This document shows positions 11,344 to 25,646 of a DNA stretch of 64,000 bases, one piece after another. This DNA is from Ustulina deusta. Taxonomy: Eukaryota; Ascomycota; Sordariomycetes; Xylariales; Xylariaceae. The stretch lies in NCBI GenBank assembly GCA_023159155.1, contig JAJNNX010000024.1, positions 124,001-188,000 on the forward strand, read 5' to 3'. The notes beneath the pieces are model-generated. The model searched no databases, had not been told where the DNA came from, and saw only the letters and a list, made by a program, of their open reading frames with translations. How positions within the stretch are numbered: the stretch's first letter is position 1; every line of letters begins with the position of its first letter. The position numbers and the translations under genes are program-made.

Positions 11344-14300
11344 AACTTCCCAAGTTATTAGGTTTTTGTTCTTAAACTATAATAATTAATTTAAACTATA
11401 ACTAATTATTTATTTATTTTTTTTAGATTTTTATTGCTAGGTTTTTTTAGTTTTTATATTTATTTTTAATAATTTAACTTTTTGTTTTTTTTATATATTT
11501 AGCGCTTTTTAAATAGCTTTTTAATTTTTAAGTTTTTTAATATTTGCTTAATTAATTATATATATTTATAAATTATACTTTTTTTAGAACTTCTATTTAG
11601 TAAAAAAGTTTAGTATAAAATAACTTTTTATATTATTATATATATTATTTTTTTAAAATATAAGAAAAATTTATTAATAAGCAAGTTTTTTATAAATTAT
11701 AGCTTAAGTTTTTTTATTACTAAAAAAAGATTAGTATTATTTACTAAAATTAAATATATTAAAATATTTATATTTTTAATTAAATTTTTTAAATTTAAAT
11801 ATAACTACTAAAGTACTTTTTAATTAGCTTTATATTAACTTTTTAAGCAATCTAGCAATTATTTTTTTTTTATAAATAGATTAAGAAATAAAAATATTTA
11901 TTATAAAAAAATCCAACTTAATTTAAAAAAGAAATCTATAAAATATATTTTATATATTTATATTATTACTTATTAATTAATTAGTTTTATAAAATAAAAT
12001 AATTACTAATTATTTTTTTGTTTTAAGTAGTATTAATTAAAAAAAAAGCTTTATTTTAATAACTATAATTCTAGTATATAATTTTATTTTTTTAATAATA
12101 TTTAAGCAATTTTTTATAACTTTAATGCTTATTATTGAGTTATTAAATATTAATTTTTAATTATTAAATTATAAATTTTTAAAAAAAATACTTAAATATT
12201 TAAAAAATAATATTATATAAATAATATATATTAAGCTATAGTTTTACTAATTATTTTAAGTATATATAAAAAAGCTATATATATAAAATAAAAAAAGCAT
12301 ATTAAAAAGTAGCTTTAAGGTTTATTAATTAATAATATTTTTAAAAGTTTATATTTAGTAATTATAAATAAATTATTAATATTTTTTGTTTTATTTAAAA
12401 ACTAAGTTAATAAAGTAAGCAGTTTATTTTTATTTATTAATAATTATAATAAAAAAATAATTTAATTAGTTATTATTTGCTTTAAAAAGCTTAAGCTTAC
12501 TAAATATTATTTATTTAATTTTAAGGATTAATATAATTATAATTACTTTTTTGTTAAATTTTATAAATTAGGCTATAAAATAATTAAATAATTTAAATAA
12601 TTATTTATAAGCTATTTTTATATTTAGCTTATAAAACTAAATAATAAGTTATATTTTAATATTTATAATATTAGCTTAAATATATTGTTTTTATTTAATT
12701 ATTATATTAATAATTTAGGTATTAAAACTATTAGTTATTTAAATATTTTTAAAAATAAAAAAAAAGATTAGTTGCTTTTTAAAAAATTTATTATTTATAT
12801 ATTAATAATTGTTATAAAAAAGCATATTAATAAAAATCTTAATTTTATTAGCTATTAAGTACTATAATAATAATAAAATATTTTTATATTTTAAGTTATA
12901 CTAACTATATATTTTTATAATTAAATTTTACAAATATTTATAATATTTTAAGTAAATTTTTATAAGTTAAAAATTAGTAAATAAAATAATTAACTAAAAA
13001 ATTAATTAATTTTATTAAAAGATTAGTTAAGCTAACTAAGTTAATTAAGTTTATAACTAGAAATTTAAGGTTAGTTTTTTTATATAAATTATAATATAGT
13101 TTTTATAATATTTTATTAAATTATTTTATATATTTTTGTTTAAATTGTAAGGTTTTTTATTTATAATGTTTATTATTTTTTTTAAAAATTTTAGCTTATA
13201 AAAGGCTAAAAATATATAAGTCTTATAAAAATAACCATAATATTAGCTATTATTTTGTTCGATACTAGGGATTAATACTATAAGCTTAAGTCCGGGCAGG
13301 TAACTATTAAATAATAATTTCTAAATATAGTTAAAAATAATAAAAACTTTTTAGTAAATATTAATTATTATATTATTATGAATAAAATTTATAATATATA
13401 ATATTTTTTATTTAATATTATAAATTATAATAAACTAATAATTAGGAATATATTTAGTTTTAGTTGTTTTAATTATTTTAAATATTATAAAACTAATAGA
13501 TTTATTTTATTTTTTAAAAAATTAAAAAATAAAATAGTTCTTATTAAAGCTTTTGTTTTAAGTTTAAAAAAATATTTATATAAAAATACTTTTAAATACT
13601 ACTTATAGTTTAAAATAATTAATTATTATAGTAATTAATATATTAATTTTTAATATGTTTAGCTATTAATAATATTATTTTTTTTTAAATATATTAATTA
13701 GTCTAGGTTTAAACAAGTTATAAAAAGCTTAAGTTATAATATTTAGAAAAGTTTTATAGTTATATAAAATATTTTTATATTTTTAGCAAAAATAAAGTAG
13801 TAGTTTTTTATTATAGTAATTTATATATAATAGTTTATTTAATAATATATATTATACTAGCTTAAATAATATAATAATAATAATATTATTAAAAAAAATA
13901 TATATATATATTTTTAAATTTTTTTAGTAATATTTTAAATAAATTAATTAAAATATTTTAAATATAATAATTTAAAATAATAATACTAAAATAAGCTAAT
14001 TATATAATAGTTTTAATATTAAAATAAAGTATTAGTTCTATTTATTAATAATTAAAAATATAAATAAAATATAATAAATATATAATTTATATATTAATAA
14101 GTAAAGTTTAAGGACTAGTAGTATAAAATATATTAGCTAGAAAATAAGTAGTTAAAAGCTAAGTATAAAGTTTACTAGGCTAGTATAAGTTTGGTTAGTT
14201 TATGTTACTTTTTTATAAAAATTTTCTTAATTTTTTCTTAATATAAGTTATTATTAAAAAAAAGTATTAATTAAAGCTTTTTTATTTATATTATTTTATA

Positions 14301-16289
14301 AAAAATAATATTTGTTAGTTTTATATAGATTAGCTATCTTTTTCTAACTTATTTATTTATTTTTTTATATAAACTATATTTATATTTATATTTTTTTATA
14401 TTTTTAATTTTATTTATTTGATTTATAGTAATTAGTCTATATAGAATATATTATAATATATATTTTTATTTTTTATTATTTTTTATAATATTTAATAATT
14501 AATTGTTTTAAAGCAAAAAATATATACTAGTTTTTTTTAGTTGTTTTTATTTGTTATATAATTATTATTTTTATATTAGCTATATTAAATACTATATAAA
14601 TATATTTATGTTTGGTTAGATTATTAATAAGCAGTTAAAATTTTAAGTTTTAATTATTTTATAAGTTAATCTAAAAGTTTAAATAATTTAAAAAAAATAG
14701 GTATTATTAATCGGAATATATTTAAAGCTTTTATATTAATTAATTTATTGCTATATATATTAAATCTTATATATTATTTTTAGTTATATTATTTTATTAT
14801 TAATAAATTTAATGTTTAATTAATTTTTTTTTAATTATAAAAATCTTTTGTTTTAAGCTAGTTTATATAATTTTGATTTTTTATTATAATTAATTAAAAA
14901 AAAGCTAGGTTATAAAAAAAGTTTTAGTAGTTAAATATTAATTAAAATAGTATATACTAAAGCTAATAAATATTTTGATTAAGCTAATTAGTATATAAGT
15001 TATATTTTTAAAATAATTGCTATATTGTTTTTATTATTATTTAGTGCTAAATTATAGTATATTATATATTTTTAGTTAAAATCTAGTATAGCTTTAATAA
15101 TTCTAATTATATTTTTTTTAAACATATATTTTTTTAGAACTATAGTCCTAAAACATATAGTATTGCTAAAAAACTTTAGTAAGCTAATAAAACTATACGC
15201 TATTTAAAAAAAAGCTTTTAAATATAATTAAAATAAATATTATAGCTTTTTTAATTAATATAAGTAAGTAAACTTTATATTTTTTTTTTAATTTTTATAT
15301 ATAGCTAATAAAAATATTTAATAGCAATTATTAGATTTTTTATTATTTTATTATTAAAGCTTTAAATAGCTATACTACTAATTAATATATATACTAAAAT
15401 ATTTATTTTTTATTTTTTATAATATTTAATAATAAAGCTATATTTAAAGCAATTATAATATTTGCTAGCAAAGTTATACTTTTTTATATTAAGCTATACT
15501 ATAGTAGTTTATTTAGCAAATATTTTTTTATAATATTTAATTATTTAATATAAATAATAATATTTGCTATTTAGTTAGCTAGAACTTTTAATTTTATTTT
15601 TTATTAATTATATATTTATTAATTTTAAAAGTTTAAAAATAATAATTGCTTTAAAATATAGCTATTTTTTAAGTATAAGTTAATAAATCTTTTATAGTCT
15701 AATATTTATAGTAATTATATTTATTTAGTTAGTTAGCTAGACTATAAATATTATATAAGTAATATTAAATATGCTTATTTATATATAGTAGCAACTTAAA
15801 AAGATAAAAATCAAGATCTAAATAAATAAAATAGCTTAAAAAAGTTTTTAATTTAAATTAATTAAATAAAAATTATTATATATTATTTTATATATTTTTT
15901 AGTTAATTTGTTTATAAAGCAGTAGTAAGGTTGCTATTTTAGAGCAGGTTTTTAAAAGTAAGAAAATAATGCAAAAATAATAAAAAGAAGCAAAAGTATA
16001 AGTAGTAAATATTATTTTATAATAGATTTAAACTAATTAAAATAATATTGTTATAGTATGTAGTACTAGATCTATAGATTTTGGTTATATTTGTTTTTTT
16101 AGTTTTTAAATTTAAAAAAATATTGTTTGCTAATTAATAGATTTTTTTTTTAATTATAAATTATTAAAGCTTAAATATTTAATTTTTAAGCTTGTTTTAA
16201 TTAAAATTTTAATATAATATAATAAAGCTTTATTATTAATAATTTTTTAATTTTTTTTAATTGTTTTGTTTATATTTTAGTATTTTTAG

Positions 16290-16480
16290 CTTATTTAAAT
16301 TATATTATAGTTTATTTAAGTTATATTTTAGTTATATCTAGCTATATTTTAAATTATATTTAAATATATTTAAGCTTATTTTAGTTATATTTTTGCTATA
16401 TTTAGTTATGTTTTAAGTTTTGTTTAGTTTTTATTTAGTTATATTATAGCTTTAATTAGGGCTATTCTAGCTATGTTTGT
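16290..16480 (+). repeat. Degenerate short tandem repeat in the AT block
   Basis: A run of loosely repeated units of about 12-18 bp built on TTAGTTATATTTTA and AGCTATATTT words. It is probably a RIP-eroded minisatellite inside the 12.7-kb unit. The unit boundaries are too diverged to count copies. Confidence 0.4.
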
Positions 16481-19400
16481 ATTTTTTTTATAATAGTTAT
16501 TTTTTAGTAAATCTATTATTTATTTATTAGTAATAAAGTTAACTAGTTTTTAGTATTTAGTTTTATTTTTAATAAATAGTTATACGCTGTTTAATATATA
16601 AGTTTTTATTTTTATATATTTTTTTAGCTTTTTTATTTTGTATTTTTTTTTTTTAAATGCTATAAAAAATAAGCTTTTTTATTTATATAGGAGTTTAGCG
16701 TTTTAAAATTTATTGTTATTTAGTAGGGTATTAAACATAAGGATAAAGTTTTTTTTTTTTAAAGCTATAGGGTAGACCTTATAGGTATATTGCTAATTAG
16801 CTTATTTTATAGCTTGGTGTTTTTTTTTGGTAATAATGTGTTAGACTTTGGCTATATTTTTTTTTTTTTTTAAATTGCTATACTTTATATATTAAAAAAG
16901 ATATATAATTAGGGGTGTTTTATTAATTAATAATCTGTTATATTAAAATAATATTTTTAATTAATAAAACTAATAATTAATTATAAACTATTTTATATAT
17001 ATTATAGCTATAGTATTAAGTAATAGTTTTATTAGCTTAGATTATTTTATTAAATTGTTTGGTTTAGCTTTTTTTTATTTTTTAAATTATTTTTTTAAAG
17101 CTGCTAATAATTGCTTTATAGCTTAACTTAATAAGTTTTTAGTTTTAAAAATAATATATTATATTATAAGTTATTATAAATTTAAGTTATATTTTAATTA
17201 TTATAACTTTTTTTTTGTTTTTAGAACTATTATTATATTTAATTTTAATAGAAGTACTATATTAATAAATAATATATTGTTTAATAAATTAAGCAATATT
17301 TTTAAAATTAGCTAATTAAAGTAGTATTGCTTTAAAATAAACTAATATTTTATATTTAGTTTTAATAATTATTTTAAATTTATTATTATTAAATATAAAT
17401 TAAATATTAAAGATTTAATTTATAAGTATATTTTTAGTTTTATTATAGTAATATTTTTTTTTAGATTACTTGTTTTATATTTGTTAGTATAGCTTATAGC
17501 TTTTTAAAATATTTTTAATATTTTTATATAAGTTTTTTTAGTAATATTAAGTAGTAATTTTATAATATATAAAGTTTTAGTTTTAATATTTTAGTTATAT
17601 ATAGCTTTTTTTTTTTAAATATTTTTAATTATTAAAGTTATTAATATAACGTTAGATCTAATATAATAGTTTTATTTTTTTTTAAAAATTATTTTTATAA
17701 ATAAAAAATTAAAAAGTTTAATTTTTATAGATTTTTTTTTATATTACTATTATAAAGTAATCAAACAAACTTTTAGTAATAAAATATATTACTAGTTTTT
17801 ATAAATATATTAACTATTTTTGCTTTAGTTTAAAAAAAATAATAATATTTAAAATAATTATTAGTTTAACTATTATAATATAAAGTTAAAAATTAATAAA
17901 ACTTTTTATATTTTTTTTTATTAATTATTTAATTTATTTAATAGTTTTTTTAGTTTATATAATAGTTTATTTATTACTATATGTTTTTTTTTAAAAACAT
18001 AATATAATTTAAAATTAAACATTTTAATAAAAGCAACCTATTAGGTTAGAACTACGCTAAGTAGTACAAAAAATCTATTATTTAGTTAAATAATTAGTAT
18101 TTTTATATTTATTTTTAAGTAAAATTTAATTTTATATAAATAGTTTTATAGTTAGCAAAAAACTTTAATAACTTTTAAGTATTTTTTTTTGTTATATTAT
18201 AATTTAATTTAGATTTTTTTTAAATTTTTAATTTATATTTAAACAAGTATATTTTATTTTTAATTAGTTAATAAAGTATAGCGCTTTATTTTTTTTTAAA
18301 GCATTAATTTTTAGCTAGATTTTTTTAGCTTTATAATCTAGGGTAATTAAGTAAAAAATAGTTATTAAAGCTTATTATAGTATTATTATTATTTATTTTT
18401 ATTTATTTTTTTAAATAAACTTAATATTATACTAAAAAAGCATAATTACTAAAAATACTATTATAATATATATTTTTATAATATTATTATATGTTATTTA
18501 TTTTAGAATTTTAAATATTTTAGTTCTTATAAGTTTGCAGCTATTAATTTTATAAAAATATTTAATTAGTATTATTATGAGTTTATATTATTTATTTTTA
18601 ATACTATTTATAATAGTACTTATTAATTTAAAATTTAGTAAAACTATATTAATATTTTTAATATATTTGAAAATAAATTATTATATGCTAAAAATAACTT
18701 TTTAATTATTATAATAAATTATAAGCTTTTTAATTTTTATATTATTAAAAAATAGTTTATATTTTTTAAATATAATATTATATAATATTTAGCTAATTAT
18801 TTTAAAAAAATAAGCTACTAAATTTGTTATATTTTAAAGAAGTATTATTATTTATAGAATTTTAAATAATATAACAAAAATTATTAGTATTTAATTAAAA
18901 AAATATATATTTAATTATATTTAAAAAAAAAATTAATTACTAATAAAATTTTATATATAGCAAATTTTTTAGTAAATTTATTATAGCTTTTTAATAAAAA
19001 AGTATTTTAAATTATAACTATGTTTAGTTTAGTAATAAAATTAATTAGTTTAAGCTTTTTTTTTTTTTTATAAACTATATATTCTAATATATGCTATGTT
19101 TTTTTTTTAATATATTATTTATAAGTTAGGTTTTAAATATATTTAGTACTTTTTTTTATAGTAGTATAAAAATAAAGATTTTTTTTGTTTGTTAAGCTCC
19201 ATATAGTATTATTTAGATTTTATATAGTAGTATAATTTTATTATATATTTTTTTAATTTTATTAAAATTTTAAATTAAAGCTATTTTATGTTTGTATAGT
19301 ATTTTAATTAAAAGCTTTTTTTTTTAATTAGTAAGTTCTAATGTTTTTATATTTTTTTTTGATTTTTTAAAAGCATTTTTTAGTTAATTAAGTTTTTTTA

Positions 19401-22400
19401 GGTTATATAACAAAACATAAATAAATATTTAAATAAAAAAAAAATCTTTAAATATTTTGTTTAGTTTATATTAATTATATATTTTTACTAAAGCTTTTTT
19501 TTTTTAATTAATTAACTTTAAAAGTATAGAACTATTATATTTTATATTATTAACTAGGTAGATTTTTTTTAATTTAGGCTTATATATTATAAATATTAAA
19601 ATAGAGAAAAAAAAAACGTTGTTTATTTAGTTTTTAAGATTTTTGCTTTTTTTGTTTTTTTTTATAGTTTTATAAATAATAGTTCTAAAAACTATTAAAA
19701 ATTTACTATTTAATAAAATACTTATAAAAAAAGTATTATTGTTTAGTTTTAATATTTAGTTTATATAGTTTATAAGTAGCTAATTAATATTATAAAAGTA
19801 TTTTTATATAATTTTATTATTTCGGTTTAATGCTAAGTTAAAAGTTATTTTAGTAGTATATAATAAAAATAAGATTTAAATATTAATTAGAAATTAATTA
19901 TAGATATTTATAGTAGCTCTTAATATATAAATAGTTATTAGTTTTTTAAAGCTTTAATTATTAATTTGTTATAAAGGTATAATTAGATAAGTAGGGTTGC
20001 AGAAATAATAATATATATATTATTAAAAGTAAATATAGCTATTAGAACTAAATTCTTAAAGTAGAAAATATAGTTTGTAATTTTTAAAAAGTTTATTTTT
20101 AAAAGTAAAAAGGTAGCTACTTTTTTATTTAGAACTATATATATAAAAATAGCTTATATATATTTTCTAATAATTTATATTAGTTAAACAACAATTTTTT
20201 TATATAATTGTAAAAATACTTTTAGTTTAATAAAATATTTATTTTAAATTATTTAAATATTAATTATAAAAAATTAGTTATTTTTAATATAACTTTTTAT
20301 TAAAATATATAATTAAGCGCTAATATTAAAAAGTTTAGTAATTAGTAAGCTTTTTAGTAATTTTTTAATTTTTATTATAATTTTAAATATAGTTTTTATA
20401 TAGTTTTTTATATTTTATAAAGGTATACTTGTTTAAAAGGTTTTATAAACTTTTTTTATAAATTTTTGTAATATTATATATATATTATTAATTTTTAAAG
20501 TAGGTATATCTAATATTTATTAATTATTTATTTTAAACTTAAGTTTATTTAGTTAACTTAATTTAATTATTTTTTTGTTTAATGTTTGTTTTATTTTAAG
20601 GGCTTATACTACAAATAATTCTAATATATTAAAGAATAAACTTAGTAGTTTTTTTTAAATTAACTTTATTTTAGCTTTAAATAAGTTATTAATTTTATTA
20701 AAAAATATTTAGCGTTTTTTTATTTTTAAAATAAGTAAAAGTATTTACTAATTAGTGCTTATACTTATTATAATACTAGTTATTTTATAGGGTTAAGTAA
20801 TATTATAAGTTTTAAGCATAGTATTATTTTTTTTATTTAAACGTTTTTTTTTTGCTATTATAGCTTTTATATAAGCTTGCGTATTAAATATACTAATAGG
20901 GTCTAGAACTATAAGCGCTAATAAATTATTTAAAAAAGCAATTTAATTAATTATTTTTAGTACTATAAACTTTTGCTTATTTTAATATTTTTATTATTTA
21001 TTGTATTAGAATTTTAGGTAGTTTTTTCTAGCTAGAATATTAAGCTTTTGTTATTTTATAAAAACTAAGTTAGCTTGAAATTTTACTTTAAAATTAAACT
21101 AATTAATTATAATTAGTTATTTAACTATTAAAATAAGTAGTTAAGCTAAATTGTTTAAAGTATTTTTATTTTTGCTAAGTTTTAGGTTTTATAATTAGGT
21201 TTTATTTTTAAAATTTGGATTTTTTAAAATATAATTAAATTTATATAAAGTTTTATAAGCTGCTAGAACTGCTAAGAAATATTTATTAAAACAGTTATAA
21301 TAAATCTATATTAAAGCTAAAAATATAAATTTTTTTTTTTTTTAATATTTTATTTAGGTTGACTATAAATAAGCAAATATACTAAAATACGTATAGTAAA
21401 CTAATATACTAAGCTTTAAAGTTATATTTTTTATATAAAGCTTTAAGGTTTTTTAATTTTTTTTTTAATTTATAGCTTTATTATATATAATTTTTAGCTT
21501 TATAAAACTAATATTTATATAAATTATTACTAGTGCTTCTAAAATTATTTTAATTATTTAATTAGTTATATTTTTAAAAGTTTGATTATTATACTTAGGT
21601 AGCAAAAGCTTTAAATTAGCTATTTTTGTATTGCTGCCTGTTTTATTTGCTAATTTTCTAATAAAACGTTTAATTAAAAAAAACATAATATTAATTCTAG
21701 TTAATTAATAATTATATTATTTTAATTATTATTTTAATTATTTAAGTATTATAAATAAAAAAGCTTTTTATTTTAGCTATTAATTATTTAATTACTAGGT
21801 TTATATATATATGGACTATTAAAGATATAATAAAAAAAGTAGTTATAAATAGCTAGATTAAAAAAATAATTAGTAAAGCTTAGAACAATTATATTTATAT
21901 AGCTTGCTAAATAAAATAAAAAAATATATTTAGTAATAGTTTTAAGCTAGTAGTATTATTTAAAAAACTTAATATTATTATTTATAGCTAAAAAAAAATT
22001 TTAAGTTAGCTTATTATTTAAAAATATTTATAGTATTAATATATTTTTTTTATTATAAGTTATTTTTAATAATTCTATATTTATTAAAAATATTTTTAAA
22101 ATAATTAAAAAAAATTAATTTAATTAAATTATATAAATAAAACTTTTTAAGTATTAAAAGGATTTTTTAGCTAAGTTTATTAATTAAAGCTATATATTTA
22201 AAAAAAAATTAAATATAATTTTAAAAAGTTGTTTTAGTACTCAAAAAAAGCTTAGTAAGTTGTTTTTTTTATAATTAGGTTTGTTTAAAATTAATTATTT
22301 TATATTTTTATTTTAAACTTATAATAGTTTAATTTTAATTAGTATAAAAACTAATAATATATTAAATTATATATTTTTTAATTATAGTTTTTGTTTAGTA

Positions 22401-23312
22401 TAATAATTAATTAATTTATTTAGTTTATAAAAGTTTATATAACTTAAAAAGTTTTTTTATTTTGTAAAGCTATTTAGTTACGTTTTTTTTATTAAATTAG
22501 TTCTAAAAATAAAATATAGAATTAGAAATAAATAAACTAATAATATATAGAACTATAGTGCTTCTAAAAACTAATTATATAAATATTAAAAGTTTAGCTA
22601 GCTAATATTTATTAGTTTAATTATTAGTTAGTATAGTATTAGAAATAAGTATATTTATAATTAGAATATTTAAAGTAAACCTTATTAAAAAAAGCCTAAA
22701 GTTTTATAGTTATTTTGGAATATTTGGGTTATTTATTTTGGGTTGCTAATTAGGACTATTAATATATAAAAGTAATAAAATAATAAATATTTTAAAAATA
22801 AAACAATAATTTTTAAGTTTTAATAATATTTTTTTGTTTAATATTTTATAGTTTTTATTATTATATAAATATATGTAATCGGTATAGTATTTTTATAAGT
22901 TTTTTATTAAAAACTTATATATATTTAAGTTTAATAAATATATTAGCTTTTTTAATATAACTATAGTTAAGTTTTATGTTTTTTTTGCAGATTTAATAAA
23001 AGTAGTATAGTACTATTAGTATTTTTATAGTTAGTTGTTTTAAAAATAATAGTTTTATTAATGCTTTATATTTATTTAATTTTTATTATAATTAATCTTT
23101 TGTTATTTTTGTATTATATTATTAAATTATATTAAAAGTCTAGCTTTACGTAAGGATTTATTAAAAAAAATATAACTAATTAGTATAATTAGTAGTTAGT
23201 CTTTATATATTAGGTATATTAGTTAGAAGTATTAGTTTCTAATTATAGGTTATGCTCCAAAAAACATTAAATAATATTAATTTTTGTTGCTTTATTAAAA
23301 ATACTAATAAAA

Positions 23313-23671
23313 TAAAGCAAAGCTTTTAATTAGCGTATTATATACTTAAACTAATTAAACTTACTTAATTTTCTTATATTAAATTATGTTTTTTAGCTTA
23401 TAGATCTTTATATATATTAAGTTAAAATTTAATTTATAATTATAAATAAAAACGTAATAATTAATTAATAAAAACAAATTTCTAACTTTTATTTAATATT
23501 TTGTAATAATTATCCGTTATTTACTGCTAAGAAAAAAAATCTTTTATAGCTTTAAATAAAAACGTACGCTTTTTATACTTCTTGTTTTTGTAATCTCCAA
23601 GGTTTCCAAGAATGCGTTCTACTCTATGACTAAGGACCTGTTTTTTGTACGTGCGTACCAGCCCTACTGCA
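23313..23671 (+). repeat. Right terminal repeat of the 12.7-kb unit
   Basis: Here the inner (left) part is RIP-mutated and the outer (right) part, from about 23500, keeps normal composition: the mirror image of the left copy. It carries an extra segment of about 29 bp flanked by a CTTTTTAT-like repeat. Confidence 0.7.
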
Positions 23672-25082
23672 ATAAGTATTATTAAAAGGCTATCCGCTAA
23701 TAATTAAAGCAAAAAAAAAACAAAAATATAGTTAAAATAAAGCTATTTAAATTATATATATTAAAAATTAGAACTAAGTTTGCTAATAGTTTTAGTAAAA
23801 AAAATAATATATTTTATATTATTTAAATAATAATTAGAATATTTAAACTTATTATATTATTAAAATATGTTTGATTTAGAACTAATAAAATTAGCTAGTT
23901 AACTTATAACTAAAAAATAACTGCTTTGCTTTATATTTTTTTATTAGTATAAGCTAGTTTTTTATATGTTTTATTATAATATTTATAAATATATTTTTAA
24001 TAATATAAAAAAAAGCCTAAAATATAGTTATAAATAAAGTTGTTTTAATAGTTATATATTTTGTTTTTAGTACAGCTTTTTAATAAATATAATTTAGTTT
24101 TTAGTATTTTAGTAAAATATTTAGTACAATAAAATAGTTTTAATACTAAAACGTTTAAATAAATATTTTTTTAATTATAGTTCTGTTTTATTTATAAAGT
24201 AGCTATATAAAAAGTTAATAAATAATGTTTTATTTAAACTAATATAAACTTAATAATTTGTTTTAGTTTATAAATTATTACTAATTTGTATATAATATAT
24301 ATAAAATTATTTATTACTAAAACAATATATTAATATTTTTTAAACAAGCAATAATATATTATTATAAATATTAAAAAATAATATATTTATATTATAATAT
24401 TATTTCTATATGTTTAAGGTTTTAAAATAGCAACCTATATTATAATAGTACTATTTTAGCTAATACAAAGTATTATTACTATATTTAGTATATATTTGCT
24501 GCTTATTTATAGCTTAATTAGGTTTATTCGTTTAAAATTATTTTAATAAATTATTACAATTTATTTTTAGTTAATATTATAAAACTAGTTTACTACTATT
24601 TAAATAAATAAAAATAACTTATATAATTTAAAATAATTATTATTATTGTTTATACTACTTATATAAAATATGTTTGCTATTACTACTATTTTTACTAAAG
24701 CGTAGCGTTATATTTTTTTTTTTATAATTAAAAAGTTTTAAAAACATATAGTATGTTTGCATTTTTTTATTTTAATATTTAATAAAATTAAAGTTATTAA
24801 ATTACTTGCTATATTTATACACTATTATTTTTTTTTAAATTATAAAATTAATTTAATACAAATATAAACTAAAAATATATTTAAAAAAATAATAATATTT
24901 ACTAGTATTAAAAGGTTTAAGAACGCTGTTTTTAAAGGTCTATTTTCTATTAAATTAACTAGAAAGTTTTTCGGAGCGTTTTTATTACGTATATAGGGCG
25001 CTATTTTTTTTATAACTTATTAATAAGCTAATTAAACAATAAATCTTTAATAAAATATTATAAGTTATAATAACTTGGTACA
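23672..25082. other. AT-rich tail of the block
   Basis: 1.4 kb of RIP-like sequence without an ORF between the 12.7-kb unit and the right outer repeat. GC-bearing words (TTCGGAGCG, TAGGGCGC) appear near 24970-25010 as the edge is approached. Confidence 0.6.
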
Positions 25083-25180
25083 AATTTGCTGTATATTTGT
25101 TATATATATATATTTATAATTATAATGTTATAAAAGGGTAAGTTATACAGTAGGTCCTTAAACCCTGCAGAACTATTCAT
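25083..25180 (+). repeat. Outer 98-bp direct repeat, right copy (little mutated)
   Basis: Partner of 761-858. This copy keeps the C and G residues, so it is closer to the pre-RIP sequence. Its right part lies inside a minus-strand open frame that continues into normal DNA (see 25140-25288). Confidence 0.72.
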
Positions 25181-25288
25181 GAATTGATCTCGAAGCTCGA
25201 TGTATTCCTTTGCTAGCCAAGGATGTCTCTGCTGCAGATTGGATATATCGGCCCGTACTTCTTTAAAGAGCTTATAATAACCCCGCGA
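25140..25288 (-). other. Exon-like coding frame at the edge of the AT block (truncated gene?)
   Basis: On the minus strand an open frame runs from a TAG-preceded position at 25288 down into the repeat at 25180-25083. It reads as a charged helical stretch with DISNLQQRHPWLAKEY and ELRDQFMNSS. The TAG could be a splice acceptor. The frame dissolves into AT-rich sequence below about 25140, as if the gene's 3' part had been lost to the AT block. I do not recognise the family. It may belong with the ATG-started frame at 25946-25647. Confidence 0.3.
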
Positions 25289-25646
25289 CTAAGTTCTAGA
25301 ATTCCGAGAGCCTCGTATAGTGTTTTATTAACTATTTATATAGCTATGCTGCTGTATTACTAGTAGTTTACGTGTCGGGCCCAGGAAGCTAAGATCCGAT
25401 TCTAAAGATTCATTATTGGATACTATGCCCAATTAATTATAATGTTTCCATAGTGATTTACATGCGTTCTTTTTTAAAAAGGTCTTACTTTCGCGAGGCT
25501 AACACCTTACTCCGAACAAGCATATATATGATGCATTTGTTGTTACGGCGTGATGATAACAACTCTCGTAGACCGGTAATTACCAGGCTATATATAAAAA
25601 TCGTCCACAAAGCTAAGGGGGCTAAGAAACCCATCCCTCTCGTGTT

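Larger units (their letters stand above)
11014..23671. mobile_element. Large RIP-mutated unit bounded by 330/359-bp direct repeats (LTR-like), 12.7 kb
   Basis: Two long direct repeats, 11014-11343 and 23313-23671, are co-linear over their full length. They differ mainly by C/T and G/A transitions plus one insertion of about 29 bp near 23550. The left copy starts TGGAGC and the right copy ends TACTGCA, compatible with TG...CA LTR ends. I found no matching target duplication (TGAAA before, ATAAG after), so ends may be off by a few bases or the unit may have rearranged. The 12-kb interior is longer than a typical fungal LTR element and may itself hold insertions. No coding motif survives. Confidence 0.62.
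268..25180. other. AT-rich RIP-mutated block of nested repeats (AT isochore)
   Basis: Almost 25 kb consists of A, T and TpA-rich sequence with no ORF of any length apart from small GC-normal islands. Repeats inside and at the edges differ from their partners almost only by C/T and G/A changes, the signature of repeat-induced point mutation in ascomycetes. The edges to normal composition are sharp, near 268 and 25140. The block is best read as nested transposons silenced by RIP. A centromere core built of such DNA, as in Neurospora, is an alternative I cannot exclude. No protein domain can be read in it. Confidence 0.88.

Noticed and set aside
268..25180. Starship or other giant cargo element
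   Set aside because: No tyrosine-recombinase (DUF3435) frame or cargo genes are visible; the block is non-coding RIP-mutated repeats.
268..25180. Mitochondrial insertion or organelle DNA as the cause of high AT
   Set aside because: No organellar gene, tRNA or intron motif; repeat pairs differ by RIP-type transitions, which fits nuclear RIP.
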